Positions 54,257-64,000 of a stretch of DNA of 64,000 bases are shown piece after piece (position 1 is the stretch's first letter; every line of letters starts with the position of its first letter). Where the stretch lies: contig JABVXV010000061.1 of NCBI GenBank assembly GCA_013365325.1, forward strand, positions 124,001-188,000. The letters are read 5' to 3'. The notes under the pieces are model-generated. The model was not told the origin of the DNA. It searched no databases and saw only the letters and a list, made by a program, of their open reading frames with translations. Both the position numbers and the translations under genes were made by a program. The stretch comes from Dipetalonema caudispina (lineage: Eukaryota; Nematoda; Chromadorea; Rhabditida; Onchocercidae).

Positions 54257-54637
54257 TTAAATATAATTAATATTATTAACATTACAGCTTTCTTTTGCAA
54301 ATGAGCAAATGTCGAATTTTGTACATGAAAAATAAAACAGCCTTGGAAATAATGCTATTTTGGGAGCAAAAATTAGTGTCGGTGTTATCTCCCAGTGAAT
54401 ACCGCGGAGATGAAAGGACAGATATTTTGGTGAGTTATGCAAATCATATGAGTAGTTTTCGCGCAAAATTTGTATGTGTTGGTTGGAAGAGATTTCTACT
54501 TGACGAAAGTATAAAGCAGCATTAATTTGTCTGAAGTTATCAAATATTTCACAAAGTTCCAAGATCTCCTGAAACTTGGCATCTACTGGGAAATCTTGAC
54601 AGGTATATAACAATATGATCAAACTCAGGTGGCTCAT
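54257..54637 (-). CDS. Hypothetical secreted protein, 126 aa (low confidence)
   Basis: This is one of the longest uninterrupted frames outside the recognised genes, 126 residues from the ATG at 54637. It begins MSHLSLIILLYTCQDFPVDA, which resembles a short signal peptide with a plausible cleavage site. The rest has mixed charge and three or four cysteines. I recognise no family. It lies between two plus-strand genes and has no obvious promoter or poly(A) signal. A frame of this length can arise by chance in this composition, and the codon use does not settle it. Confidence 0.25.
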   Translation of the reverse strand: MSHLSLIILLYTCQDFPVDAKFQEILELCEIFDNFRQINAALYFRQVEISSNQHIQILRENYSYDLHNSPKYLSFHLRGIHWEITPTLIFAPKIALFPRLFYFSCTKFDICSFAKESCNVNNINYI

Positions 54638-54837
54638 GACATTCAATTGTGTGAAGTTACTTCTCACTCACTGTCTACCACGTATCATGAAAGGATCAGT
54701 GATTAAAAGCTAAAATTTGAACTAATTAATTTCGTCCAGCGCCAAATCATCATAATGCAAATGATCCGATTACTTTTTCATATGGGATGACCGTCAAAAT
54801 TTGTTTCCGGGAGATAAACGGGTTGGTTTTGTTAGTT

Positions 54838-54859
54838 GGGAGAGGAGGGGAGGGAGGGG
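54838..54859 (+). promoter_or_regulatory. G-rich tract with four G-runs upstream of the ANKRD49-like gene
   Basis: Runs of 3, 4, 3 and 4 G separated by short A/G spacers fit a G-quadruplex pattern. It lies about 75 bp before the start codon, in an otherwise AT-rich region, so it may be promoter or 5' UTR sequence. Confidence 0.4.
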
Positions 54860-54934
54860 TGTGGTGATTTCGGACTTGAAGTACAGGGTACTTTTAGGAT
54901 GAATCAAACTTAACAGAAGGAAGGTGGTGGTACG

Positions 54935-56726
54935 ATGGTCGATTCGGAAAATGAGGAGCTGATGGAAATCCATTCCAGTGCAGATACTACTGATTGTGAG
55001 AATGATCGACCAGGATCTTCCATGTCTACCACCACTTCATCAACATTTTGTCAAAGTATGGGAGGTTTCGCTGAAATGGAGGATACTGTCCCATCTATTA
55101 TTGATGTATGTCTCTTTTTTAAAAGTTATATATGTACTGAACTTCCGCTCTTTGCATTGCATTTATTTCTTTTCCTTGTTCGTTGAATTTTTATTTATTG
55201 TTTAATTCCATGACTTTATTTGGCAAGATAATTTGTACACTACAGCATTACACAACCGCATGTCAAGCGTTATATGTGGTTACATAGGCTGAAATTTAGT
55301 CCGATAAAACTTTCGGAAGCAGTTTCAAAGGGCACAACCTTTACAGCAGGATGTTACGTCTATGCCTTTATGTGATACAGCGAAGCAAAAGGGAACTCTT
55401 CGAATTTCGAATCATTATCTTACTTTTACAGTTTGCAAGTCAGTCAAAGCTAATGGCTAGAATACGCGATAATAAACCGAACCGGAAACTTCCATCTCGT
55501 TGGGATGATGACGATGATGATGGCATCTTGGCCAAAGATATGAACGATCCAAAAGAGCAAGTACTGACGGCAGCAGAAAATGGCAATTTGGAATCGCTCA
55601 AGGATTTGATCACCAATAACCCATCATTGCTATCGGTTCGAATTTCGACTTGGTTGTGTAAAAAAAACCGTTCGTCTCCCGTGGCCAGATATTTCTCTGA
55701 CCACTGCTCTACAGATTAACAGTGGATGAAAAGAGAAATAATAAATGTAAATTGCTTATTTTCATCACTAAACTTTAACTCTTACTGTGGTGCTGTGCTG
55801 TGATAGGATTCTGATTATAATTTGTTTAATAGGCACGCGATGTGGATGGATATACGGCATTGCATCGAGCTGCATACAGTGGACATACTGATATTGTTGG
55901 ATACCTATTATCGATTGGAGCCAATCCGGAATGGAATACGAATGATGGTTGGACGGTATTACATTGCGCGGCAACATGGTCGATGTGCGAAGTTGTAGCG
56001 CTGCTGCTTCGTCATGGCGTTGATGTTAACAGTCGGTCGCACGGCAATCTTACACCATTACATCTAGCGATCACATCGAATCAGCCAGAGGATCGTGTCC
56101 TTACAACAGTTCGTTATCTTCTCGAAGCACCAGGTTTGATCTTTTTGTAGTGTATGAATCATTTTTATAATTTTTGTTTAATATCTGAAGCAAAAATGAT
56201 GCATACACATGCACACTTGCAGCACAAACGCATAGGCAAGTATTTTATAGAGGGGAAATCTAGGTTACATCAATAGGATATCATCAGCTATTGGGTGAAA
56301 TAATGCATAAGAAATGAGAAATAATTCAGTTGAAGGATCTTACGCACTCATTTCATGCTACCGTTCGTTTCTTGTAGAATATTTTTTTACGTATCCAAAA
56401 TAACGAGTAGAATATGATATGATTTTACGGTGTACACCTTAGATACATTATAATAGATATTCAGAAAAAAGTGTCTGCATTCGTTATAGTATTAAGTAAT
56501 AACTCAAGTGAAGGAACCGTATTAGGGCGTTCAGCCGATTATCACTGTTAAAAATGAAATCAAATTAAACTAAATGCCCGTTAATTTTCAATTATATAGC
56601 AAAGTAATTTATTCAGGTATTGATGCTGCAGCAGTGTCGAATTCTGGTGATTCACCCTTACGTGTCGCAGGAAGAACGTCGGCCAAAATTACCGAAATGC
56701 TGATACGTTATTTCAGCAAACCTTAA
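54935..56726 (+). CDS. ANKRD49: Ankyrin-repeat protein, ANKRD49 type, 4 exons
   Basis: Exons 54935-55105, 55432-55635, 55833-56133 and 56617-56726 encode 261 residues with all phases consistent. The N-terminal about 90 residues are acidic and Ser/Thr-rich, followed by a WDDDDDD cluster. Ankyrin repeats follow: a first helix pair EQVLTAAENGNLESLKDL, then DGYTALHRAAYSGHTDIVG, DGWTVLHCAATWSMCEVV and GNLTPLHLAITSNQPEDR. The last exon completes a degenerate repeat and ends in YFSKP. Repeat number, the acidic lead and the HRAAYSGH signature match ANKRD49, a small nuclear ankyrin protein of poorly defined function. A G-rich tract lies just upstream. Confidence 0.85.
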
Positions 56727-59321
56727 CGATTAAATACGACATCTAATGAGACAAGAAATTGGTTAACATCGCGCGAGAAAAAGAAAAAAGGCATCTATCT
56801 ATTTAAGTTAGAAGAGGTATATCTTATTCAACGTTTTCATTGTATTTTAGGACTTCCAAATATTTTTATCATACAATTTTATGTTGTCCTTCAAGTTCGG
56901 TTTAGTTGAAATAGCGATGATAAAAGTAAATGCTTGAATGACTGGAATTTTTTGCTGCTTTCGAAGTACTGAATCCTCTATGGACCTACAGCTAGCTTTG
57001 GAACGTACTTTTTATTCAGGTAGTTTGGATATTTTCATATTCTACAGATCAGCCTTGAAAAAACCCTAGGAATAGTGTGGGGACATGCTTGGCAAATAAT
57101 TAATATTCATGAGATGATAAGATGATTTATTCTATTTAACTTGGTATTGTTGCGCCGATGATTTCCGCAAGTATCGGTCAACTTTTTAGAGATTGACCAT
57201 TGGGGATTGTATAAATAGATTCGGCATGATGCAACAGTTTTTCAAACGAGACTTGCAATGTTTTAAACTATCTTATTCAATTTACTGGGTTTTTTGACTG
57301 TCGATAAGGCCTATTGTACAGACAAGGTATTCGTATATGATAGAAGTGGAGCATCATTGTGCTCTTCGCATTTTTATTTATATTGTATAATTTTATTTAT
57401 TAAATGCCCATGTTTAAGTTTTTTTTTTTTTTTTTGTTGTTGTTTGCAATCGCTATATCAATTGTATCAATGAGATCAAACCTGTTTCGAGGCTGTTCGT
57501 TTAATTACTTATTTGATCCATTATTCAGCCTTTGTTACCAGCAACACCCCTCACATTTCCTCTTGGAAAGTTTTTTCGTGCTTTCTTTGTCCACACTGCC
57601 ATTCTGTTGTTATCACTATTAAGAATAGATCATACCGAAGAGTTACAGCGTCGTTTGACGTTATTTGAGTATTACATATTTCTTTCTTTATTAGCAAACT
57701 GTGATTCATACGTCAAATGAAGATGCAGTCACTCAGCGGTAATGACGTAGAAAGAAGATACATTCATACATAATTTTAATTATTATAATTTTTTTTGTAT
57801 ATCACGCTCAATTGTTAATATATTATTGCATCCATATTTCTGGCAAATATTTTGTATTATATGTTTCTTGTCCGACAAGGAAAAAGTGGGAAATATATAT
57901 CCTTTCTTTATTTTATTTTAATTTTGATTTTGATTGAAAATGAGTTAAGATACACAGGTAAACAGTGTATTTTACATGTTTTGTTTTTTTTCGTAGCTTT
58001 CTATAACCTGTTCTGTTTTCTTGTTCAGTTGAAAATAAACACTTTTTTTTCTTTTTTTTTTTTGGTGTATTTATAAATGATGTTATGATTACATTATTCC
58101 CATTAACTTCAAGAACAATATACAATTGACCCAAGTGTCGAAATAGATATCAGAAATATTTGAATCGTTTAGGATAAAGTAGATTGGGAACATCATTTGT
58201 TGTTTGGCTTATCATCTGCAATTAATGCAACTTATTAACAGAACTGAGAGAGATTTTATACTTGTGGGAACCTTGTATTCGTCAGATCTGGAATCCTTGA
58301 GAGTAATCGCACGTGATAAAGAGGGGGTGATGTAATAATCTGATGATAACTCTCTGAAGCTTTTATAATCAATTAGGGATACAGATCTTCACATTTTTAC
58401 ACTGAATAATTTATCGACTTTCGGATTTCTTGAGTTGTATTTGTATGCTCAGGCTAAGGTAACACTTTATTGTAGCATGACGTTGAACTCTTATAACAGT
58501 TGAAATTACTAGCAAATGTACTCTTCATTTGTTGTTCACTAGTTAAGGGAATGCCGAAGCTTTGATGATGTTTTTCTTTTTATGGATTGATCTTTATTAG
58601 CTTGTGGAGAATGTAACTCAGCGATGTTTTAATTGTAAGAAGTATCAAAAGAAAAACTGAATTGAGAAACGATTTAAACGCTGGAATTGCATTCATCGTT
58701 TGAATTACAACATGTATTATTATGACAAAATTTTAGGTTTTTAATTATGGTATTTGACAGTTTCCGCGATCAGTACAGATCATCTATTGTTGTTCATTCC
58801 AACTAATTATACACTAGGAATTTATGGTTAAAGCCAATAATACATCCTCGTGGGAGTTTTAAATATTGAAGGAATAAATAAGCGATTCAGAGTAAGAACA
58901 TGGGACATTTTGGATAGCTGATAATTCCCATCGAAGATAGATCAAAATGGCCATAATTTGGCAAGTCGAAGCATAATTTGGCCTTTAGTTTTGAAGAAAG
59001 AGCGGCTGCGAAATGAGGTAAACAGCCCAATCAGTGTTGATTTTTTTTTTTTGCTTAGTTCTTAACTATTATTCAGTAAAACAAACGTGATAGTCGTGAC
59101 GGAGAGGCCGAGAATGTAATTTGCTTCAGGTAACATATCTTGTTTCAAATGTAATAGTACTGCTTCGTTATCACATGCAAGGAGAATACAGCATCTTTGC
59201 TTTTTTAGCCTGTACCATGTAATTTGTCCAATTTTAGAACGAATTTAATCTCTGTTTCTTCTAAATAGTATGATATGAATCATTCCATCCACTTCTCAAG
59301 GGATCAAATTTGCAAGACGAC
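56727..59321. other. 2.6 kb intergenic stretch
   Basis: No recognisable gene. Open frames at 57404-57622, 57532-57720 and 57852-58076 are T-rich and hydrophobic, as chance frames are here. A poly-T run occurs near 57420-57435. Confidence 0.5.
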
Positions 59322-61836
59322 ATGCGTTTAAAGGCATGGGGAGCATATGAATGGGCCAATATTGGTGGTGTTGTATATACGTTACTGTTAATCTTTGGTA
59401 TCTATTTCCTAATATTATTCTATACGTGTCCAGCGACCTATCAGCCCGATCAGTGTGCTCGGGCGAATTGTTTCGGTATCCTTATCATTTTGGAATTGCT
59501 CGTCAATTTTTTTTTATTCATCATCTATAGCAGGTATTTCTTAGTACCAAACATTAATGAAATTGAGCTTTTGCATCGATACCGATAACACTTATGTAGA
59601 ATTGTGTGATTATCGTTTATAGATTAGAATCTCTATGTGGTAGTTGATCTTGTATAGGATTGTTCGTGCATCGGAATGAAGTTGATCATTGAATAAATTC
59701 CATAGAGTTACTTTATAAATTAAATGCGTGAAATTAAAATTGCTTCTTCTAGTTTTAATTCTACAAGGTAATTATATTTTATAAATGTAAACTTTTTAAG
59801 ACGTAACGATCCACAGCGTTGGCTTCAAGGCGTTGCAGTTTTGACAACCCTGAAAGGCGCTGGTAAATATTGTTTAGAATGTAATCGAATAGCACCACTG
59901 AGGAGTCATCACTGCAGGCTATGTAATATGTGCGTTCTGAGAAAAGATCATCATTGCTTCGTTACGGGTGCTTGTGTTGGAATTGCTAATCAGGTTAGTC
60001 AGTGGAAGGAAAATTCTGGGGACACTAAAAGGTGAAAGACGCAAAAGACTAAAAAATGCAGAATAGTGTTATCCATTTTGTTTATCACTTAAGCAAGTTT
60101 ATTTGTTCTTGTTGCATATAACCTATGGAAAGTTTTTTGCAGCCAAAGTGCAATGTGCTCAATTGCTTAAGTGAACAAATTTATAAAATTCATACAAAGT
60201 GACACATAGTCAAATATTATTATTACAAATGGAACTTTATCACAGTGATCATTATTACCACTATCACAATCAACATCATTATGAACTGCGCATTTCACTT
60301 TCTATTAAGTTTTCTAAAACATGAATCATTTCAGCGTTTTTTTATCGTATTTGTCCTATGGGCAAGCATTGGTGGTGCTGTAGGATCGTTTTATATCCTG
60401 ATGTATTTGATGCGATATATGGAATCTAATATTTACCCGTTTGGTTGGTTAAAACTTTTAGCACCGATTGCTGTTATTCGATGGATTATTTCCTATGAAA
60501 TATTCACTAACTCAGCTATTTGCGTTCTATTTAGCATATGCACAGCCACCTCCGTAGTTGCTATTATCTTTTTTGGTTCACAGGTGAGAATTCGGTTTTT
60601 CGACTGCAGTGTGTTTGACTTCGATTTCCTTTCATTCTCCTGCTCATTCTTCATATACATATGTACTCTGGAATGAACCGAAGATTTTTTTGAATGTTAC
60701 CGCATCAGTATCATCAAGATCGTTGTTACCTGAACTAACTTGAATGAACTTCTGAAAATTTGGTGAATGTTCAACAAATTTGCATGATTTTAGATGTTCT
60801 ATACATTAAATGGTTATACGATGTACGATTATCACACATTAAGCAGAAAGATTGAGTTACGTGGTGATGGTGAAACTTATTCAGAAAGGTATAAAATTAA
60901 AAAAAGTAATTTTTATTACCGTTTTCTCTTTTATTGTTTAATATTCTTTAATCTGCGTATCCCATCATTTTATAATAATCTAATCCCGGAACTGCACTGG
61001 ATGGTAATCGATCAACATGCAGCAATCTGCTGTTGATTTGCTCGAAGGTTTTCAAGGTTTTAATCATTCTATTTAAGAGGCAAAATCGATAGCTACTGCT
61101 TTATCATTGTTTTCTGTCCTTTATGTTAAATCAATCATTAATGTTCTCAAGATAGTCCATACAACTATTAATGAATTCTGATAAATGTATAAATTGTACG
61201 TTCACATACTTCCGTACCCCAAAGGAAGCCAACAATTCATCACTCCTTTCATCAAGTTCCACATTTGACGAAAGGGGTGGTGAAAATCGAAAAAATGGAA
61301 TGGATTGGTCGTGAGCCCAAGAACGTGCACGTGTCACGCATGGTCCATTGGAAGCTGTAATCTGTAATAGGTTCAATATTAGTTATATCGTGAGATGATC
61401 AGATGAACCAATGATTTAATGTTCATTACATTTTATGATTAACTTTTGAGCCTCGACATAGCAATTTACACAATACACTCCATCGAAGGGTTCCAGAACA
61501 ATTTTCCATATCACATCTTGTTGTATTGCGTTTGGCATTGCACCACGTAGAAAAAAAAAATTCAATTTTGCAACCCTGTAGCGAGTAAAGTTTGACATCA
61601 GAATTTGAGTTTTACAAGGAATATTTGGATGGGTTTGGAATAAGGTTTCTCAAAAATTCGGTAGAGAAGAACGAGAGTTAAATTTTATTGTTATAAATAC
61701 TACTCTTTCCAGGTTAAGGATGATATTTGGCCATTATTGGGCAATAAATTTCATTATCCCGTTGCTTTGTTTCCCGAATCAGTTGACCGCAAATGTTGCT
61801 CGAAATTTATTTTCGTCTAATTCGAAAGATATGTAA
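59322..61836 (+). CDS. DHHC palmitoyltransferase, 5 exons
   Basis: Exons 59322-59533, 59801-59993, 60335-60583, 60794-60888 and 61713-61836 encode 290 residues with consistent phases. Two membrane segments lie in exon 1. The cysteine-rich domain in exon 2 has CLECNRIAPLRSHHCRLCNM, with the DHHC catalytic tetrad at about residues 120-123, then CVGIANQ. Two further membrane segments are in exon 3. The last exon supplies RMIFGHYWAINFIIPLL, the usual cytosolic tail motif. The product is a membrane S-acyltransferase that auto-acylates on the DHHC cysteine and passes palmitate to substrate cysteines. The size resembles ZDHHC24-like members, but I do not assign a subtype. The chosen start is the first ATG in frame after a stop. 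The last intron (60889-61712) contains an antisense iPLA2-like exon. Confidence 0.9.
61078..61190 (-). repeat. Duplicated iPLA2 3' end, copy A
   Basis: About 100 bp covering the final codons and 3' flank of the iPLA2-like exon recur at 63901-64000 in the same orientation, with a roughly 10 bp deletion next to the stop in the second copy and scattered substitutions. Confidence 0.8.
61131..61361 (-). pseudogene. C-terminal exon of an iPLA2 (PNPLA) phospholipase, antisense in the DHHC gene intron
   Basis: The minus strand encodes 76 residues: ITASNGPCVTRARSWAHDQS, then IPFFRFSPPLSSNVELDER and a helical end. This matches the region after the catalytic core of group VI calcium-independent phospholipase A2. 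Acceptors TATTACAG or GATTACAG precede it. A further open stretch at about 61445-61560 (with VLEPFDGVYCVNCYVEAQKL) could be the preceding exon. No exon with the GTSTG catalytic serine or the Asp dyad was seen between here and the second 3' end at 63943, so this looks like an orphan partial copy. It could be a live gene only if its 5' exons are very dispersed. Confidence 0.55.
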
Positions 61837-62386
61837 TAACTTTCCGATTTCTATTTATGTCTACAATACGCATTCATAAATGTATACTTTGTTTATGTGT
61901 TAATTTTCCTATTTGTTTATTATTGTTGTAGTTTGGTGCTGTATTAAGGAATCCCAAAACATTAACAGTTTGTCTTGCTATCGACCCGTAGTTTGCTGCC
62001 CCACCATTTATCGTTCTACCCAGAATTTTTAATGTTTTTTCTTTTTATTTGTTTCGCAAAATATTAACTTACTTCTGCTGTTGATAAGTAATATATTTCC
62101 TAAGTTATTATTTTAGAGAATTCTGGAAATGTTAGTTGAAATAGTCGGAAAGTCAAAACATTAAGCAAATGAGTTTTATTTTCATCTTGCTTTCAACTAC
62201 AGTTGGTTTTCTCTTCATTTGGGAAGCAAGATAGAAGAAATCTCCGTGGAGAACTCCACAAATCTCAAAAATATTATCTCAGATTCGGCCTAGTCATGAC
62301 ACATAAGACTAACATCAGTGCAATCAATAATTGAAACAATTAATGCGTGGCATCTACTACTGTTTGATTCAAACAATCTTGTTTTT

Positions 62387-62873
62387 TGTGGTGGAAGAAA
62401 TTTGTATTTTGGTTGAAGACGGTAGATTCCTCTTTAGTCGTGTGTCACAGACAAATAGTTTGAATAAAGATTTTATTGAGTAGCACAGACATTAATACCA
62501 GTAAACGTTATAGTATGATTTGGAGAAGTTGTGGTAAGCTGGAAAAAGCAGTTTGATGTGGAAGTGGGATTAACTGTCAATTATAACAGTATTGAAGCTG
62601 GCCGATATTTATACATATACGTGTGTGGAGTGTGAGTGATCTACCTACATTGTACATATTGTTGCAATCCTGTCGTAAGCACGGATAACAGCACACTGTA
62701 TTACAATCTTAAGAATAGACAACAAAGGTACATTCATTTTTAGTCCTCTCTTAAACAAGGATGAGAATAAGCTAAATGATTTATGTTAAACTATAAGATG
62801 AATTGATTCAATGAGAAATAAAACACAAATTACTTCGATTACTTAGATATATGCTATCCCAATTTTGGCGACA
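62387..62873. mobile_element. LTR-like dispersed repeat, copy 3 (diverged, shorter)
   Basis: About 487 bp. It starts TGTGGTGGAAGAAATTTG and ends TTTTGGCGACA, the same ends and same orientation as copies 1 and 2. Internal matches include the AATAAAG-ATTTATTGA block and the GATGAGAATAAG stretch near the right end. It has many substitutions and lacks most of the tandem array, so it is an older or distinct family member. Confidence 0.65.
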
Positions 62874-63284
62874 AATTTATTCCGTACTTAGCGAAGTTAC
62901 ACGATTGATTTATGTGGTATTTATTAGTTTATTATTACATTTAATCAGTTTTGTCAGTTTGCATTGATAACTACCAACTTTTCACTATGTTTACAATTTG
63001 CTTTACAATCAATTAAATCGACACATTATGAAATTTACTAATTCGTTACAATGTATAGGATCTGTTCACGCGACAATTTTTCATGTTTAAGTCTTTCAAA
63101 CGATCGACTTGGTGATGATGTTAATATTTTTAAAAAAAGAGTAATTAGTAGAATAGTGCAAAATTCTAGTAGTAGCATTCCTTGCTTTCAGAATTCATAT
63201 AGGCTCTCCTTTCTAATGGGCAGAAACTACCACCAACAATGGCCTTCGTTATTCAAAAGAGAAACTTTTTCAGCATTTGCAATA

Positions 63285-63354
63285 TTTCTTATAATTAATT
63301 GTCAAGTATAATTAATTGTTAATTATAATTAAAAGTTTCTTATAATTAATTGTC
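63285..63354. repeat. AT-rich direct and inverted repeat
   Basis: TTTCTTATAATTAATTGTC occurs twice, about 50 bp apart, with AATTAATTGTTAATTATAATT between, so the region can fold as a hairpin. Confidence 0.6.
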
Positions 63355-63942
63355 TTATAATGTCAAGTACATACTATAGTCTTCCACGAATTACTAAAAT
63401 AAAAGCTGTTGAAAATACAAAACTAATATATCGTAATCTTCTCATTCATTGCATGAAGAAAAGTTTTAGAGTGATGCGAGATACTTCGCTAAGGTTTCCA
63501 CGTCGTATCTTCCATCGGTACGCAAATATTTCTAAGAAAAACTGATGTTAAAGTGGAAGCAGGTAAACAATAATGCACTATGGTTATGTCGAGTACTATT
63601 TTATAAATATAATTTGAGATACTACTAAATCTCGTTTCAGTCCTTAAGAGAGAAAGTAAACACTTGAAGAAAGCGGATGTAGATAAAGACAGTACGTAGG
63701 GATTGCGAGGGAAGTTCAAGTCAAGTGGATCTGAAACAATTATTCGGAAATATCATATGAAAAGCTAAACTAGAAGATTTTTCATTTTTTGATGCCAAAA
63801 AAACGTCAGGTAGTAAATAATCTCCATGAAAATGAGATGATGAATCAGATAAGAGCTTTTTTAAATGATTATAATTTGTCTTAATACTGCATTTAAAAAG
63901 CATAAAATCAATAACCGTTGCTTTATCGTTGTTTTCTGTCCT

Positions 63943-64000
63943 TTATGTTAAACCTATCTCAAGATAGTCCATACAACTATTAATGAATTCTGATAAATGT
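63943..64000 (-). CDS. 3' end of a second iPLA2-like gene, cut by the window edge
   Basis: On the minus strand the frame HLSEFINSCMDYLEIGLT ends at TAA (63943-63945). It is near-identical to the end of the iPLA2-like exon at 61131 up to a small deletion that changes the last residues and the stop. The rest of the gene would lie beyond 64000. Whether it is intact cannot be judged from this window. Confidence 0.6.
   Translation of the reverse strand, partial: HLSEFINSCMDYLEIGLT

Larger units (their letters stand above)
53827..54934. other. Intergenic region between pappalysin and ANKRD49-like genes
   Basis: It holds the candidate pappalysin poly(A) signal, a minus-strand open frame (54257-54637) and a G-rich tract (54838-54859) upstream of the ankyrin gene. 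Nothing else is recognisable. Confidence 0.55.
61837..63942. other. 2.1 kb region between the DHHC gene and the second iPLA2 3' end
   Basis: It contains repeat copy 3 (62387-62873) and an AT-rich palindromic repeat (63285-63354). Open frames at 63051-63311 and 63360-63545 (plus) and 63489-63903 (minus) have no recognised similarity. Confidence 0.5.

Noticed and set aside
57532..57720. Hydrophobic frame preceded by ATTCAG
   Set aside because: No upstream exon in phase and no recognised family; considered chance.
61713..61815. Alternative frame of the last DHHC gene exon reading into a different C-terminus
   Set aside because: The frame matching the phase of exon 4 gives the family tail motif RMIFGHYWAINF, so the other frame is a shadow.
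63051..63545. Two plus-strand frames of 86 and 61 codons
   Set aside because: No similarity or splice partner recognised, and partly made of the AT palindromic repeat.
1..64000. CRISPR arrays, bacterial operons or long endosymbiont inserts
   Set aside because: No spacer-repeat arrays and no long bacterial-type open frames were seen.

Overview
The window looks like AT-rich nuclear DNA of a nematode. Introns mostly end in TTTTCAG/TTTNAG, genes are cut into many exons of 60-310 bp, and nothing resembles bacterial operons. A spirurid or filarial (clade III) worm is my best guess from the AT content and general style, but the sequence does not prove it. All gene models were spliced by eye from reading frame, GT/AG sites and remembered family sequences; exon phases close in every model unless noted.

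Layout. 1-13214 shows no coding exon. 13215-18059 (+) is a TSC22-domain gene. 18060-24413 is gene-free apart from a 0.7 kb LTR-like repeat (21878-22576). 24414-30977 (+) is an organic anion transporter (OATP/SLCO) in 15 exons. 32207-36420 (-) is ribophorin II, a subunit of the oligosaccharyltransferase, lacking only its first exon. 38579-53826 (+) is a 29-exon, 1667-residue pappalysin (PAPP-A-type metzincin) with signal peptide, laminin-G-like domain, three Lin-12/Notch repeats, HExxHxxGxxH zinc site and sushi modules. One of its introns holds a near-identical second copy of the LTR-like repeat; another holds a complete antisense PDRG1 (prefoldin-like) gene. 54935-56726 (+) is an ANKRD49-type ankyrin protein. 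59322-61836 (+) is a DHHC palmitoyltransferase whose last intron carries, antisense, the C-terminal exon of a calcium-independent phospholipase A2 (iPLA2/PNPLA). A second copy of that 3' end enters at the right edge (63943-64000).

These are eukaryotic neighbours, not a pathway. Several products meet in or pass through the secretory route: ribophorin II glycosylates secreted proteins, the pappalysin is secreted and disulphide-rich, and OATP and DHHC are membrane proteins. The main points to follow up are the full-length pappalysin, the repeat pair with a near-identical core but diverged ends, the antisense iPLA2 duplication, and the non-canonical junction in the OATP gene.
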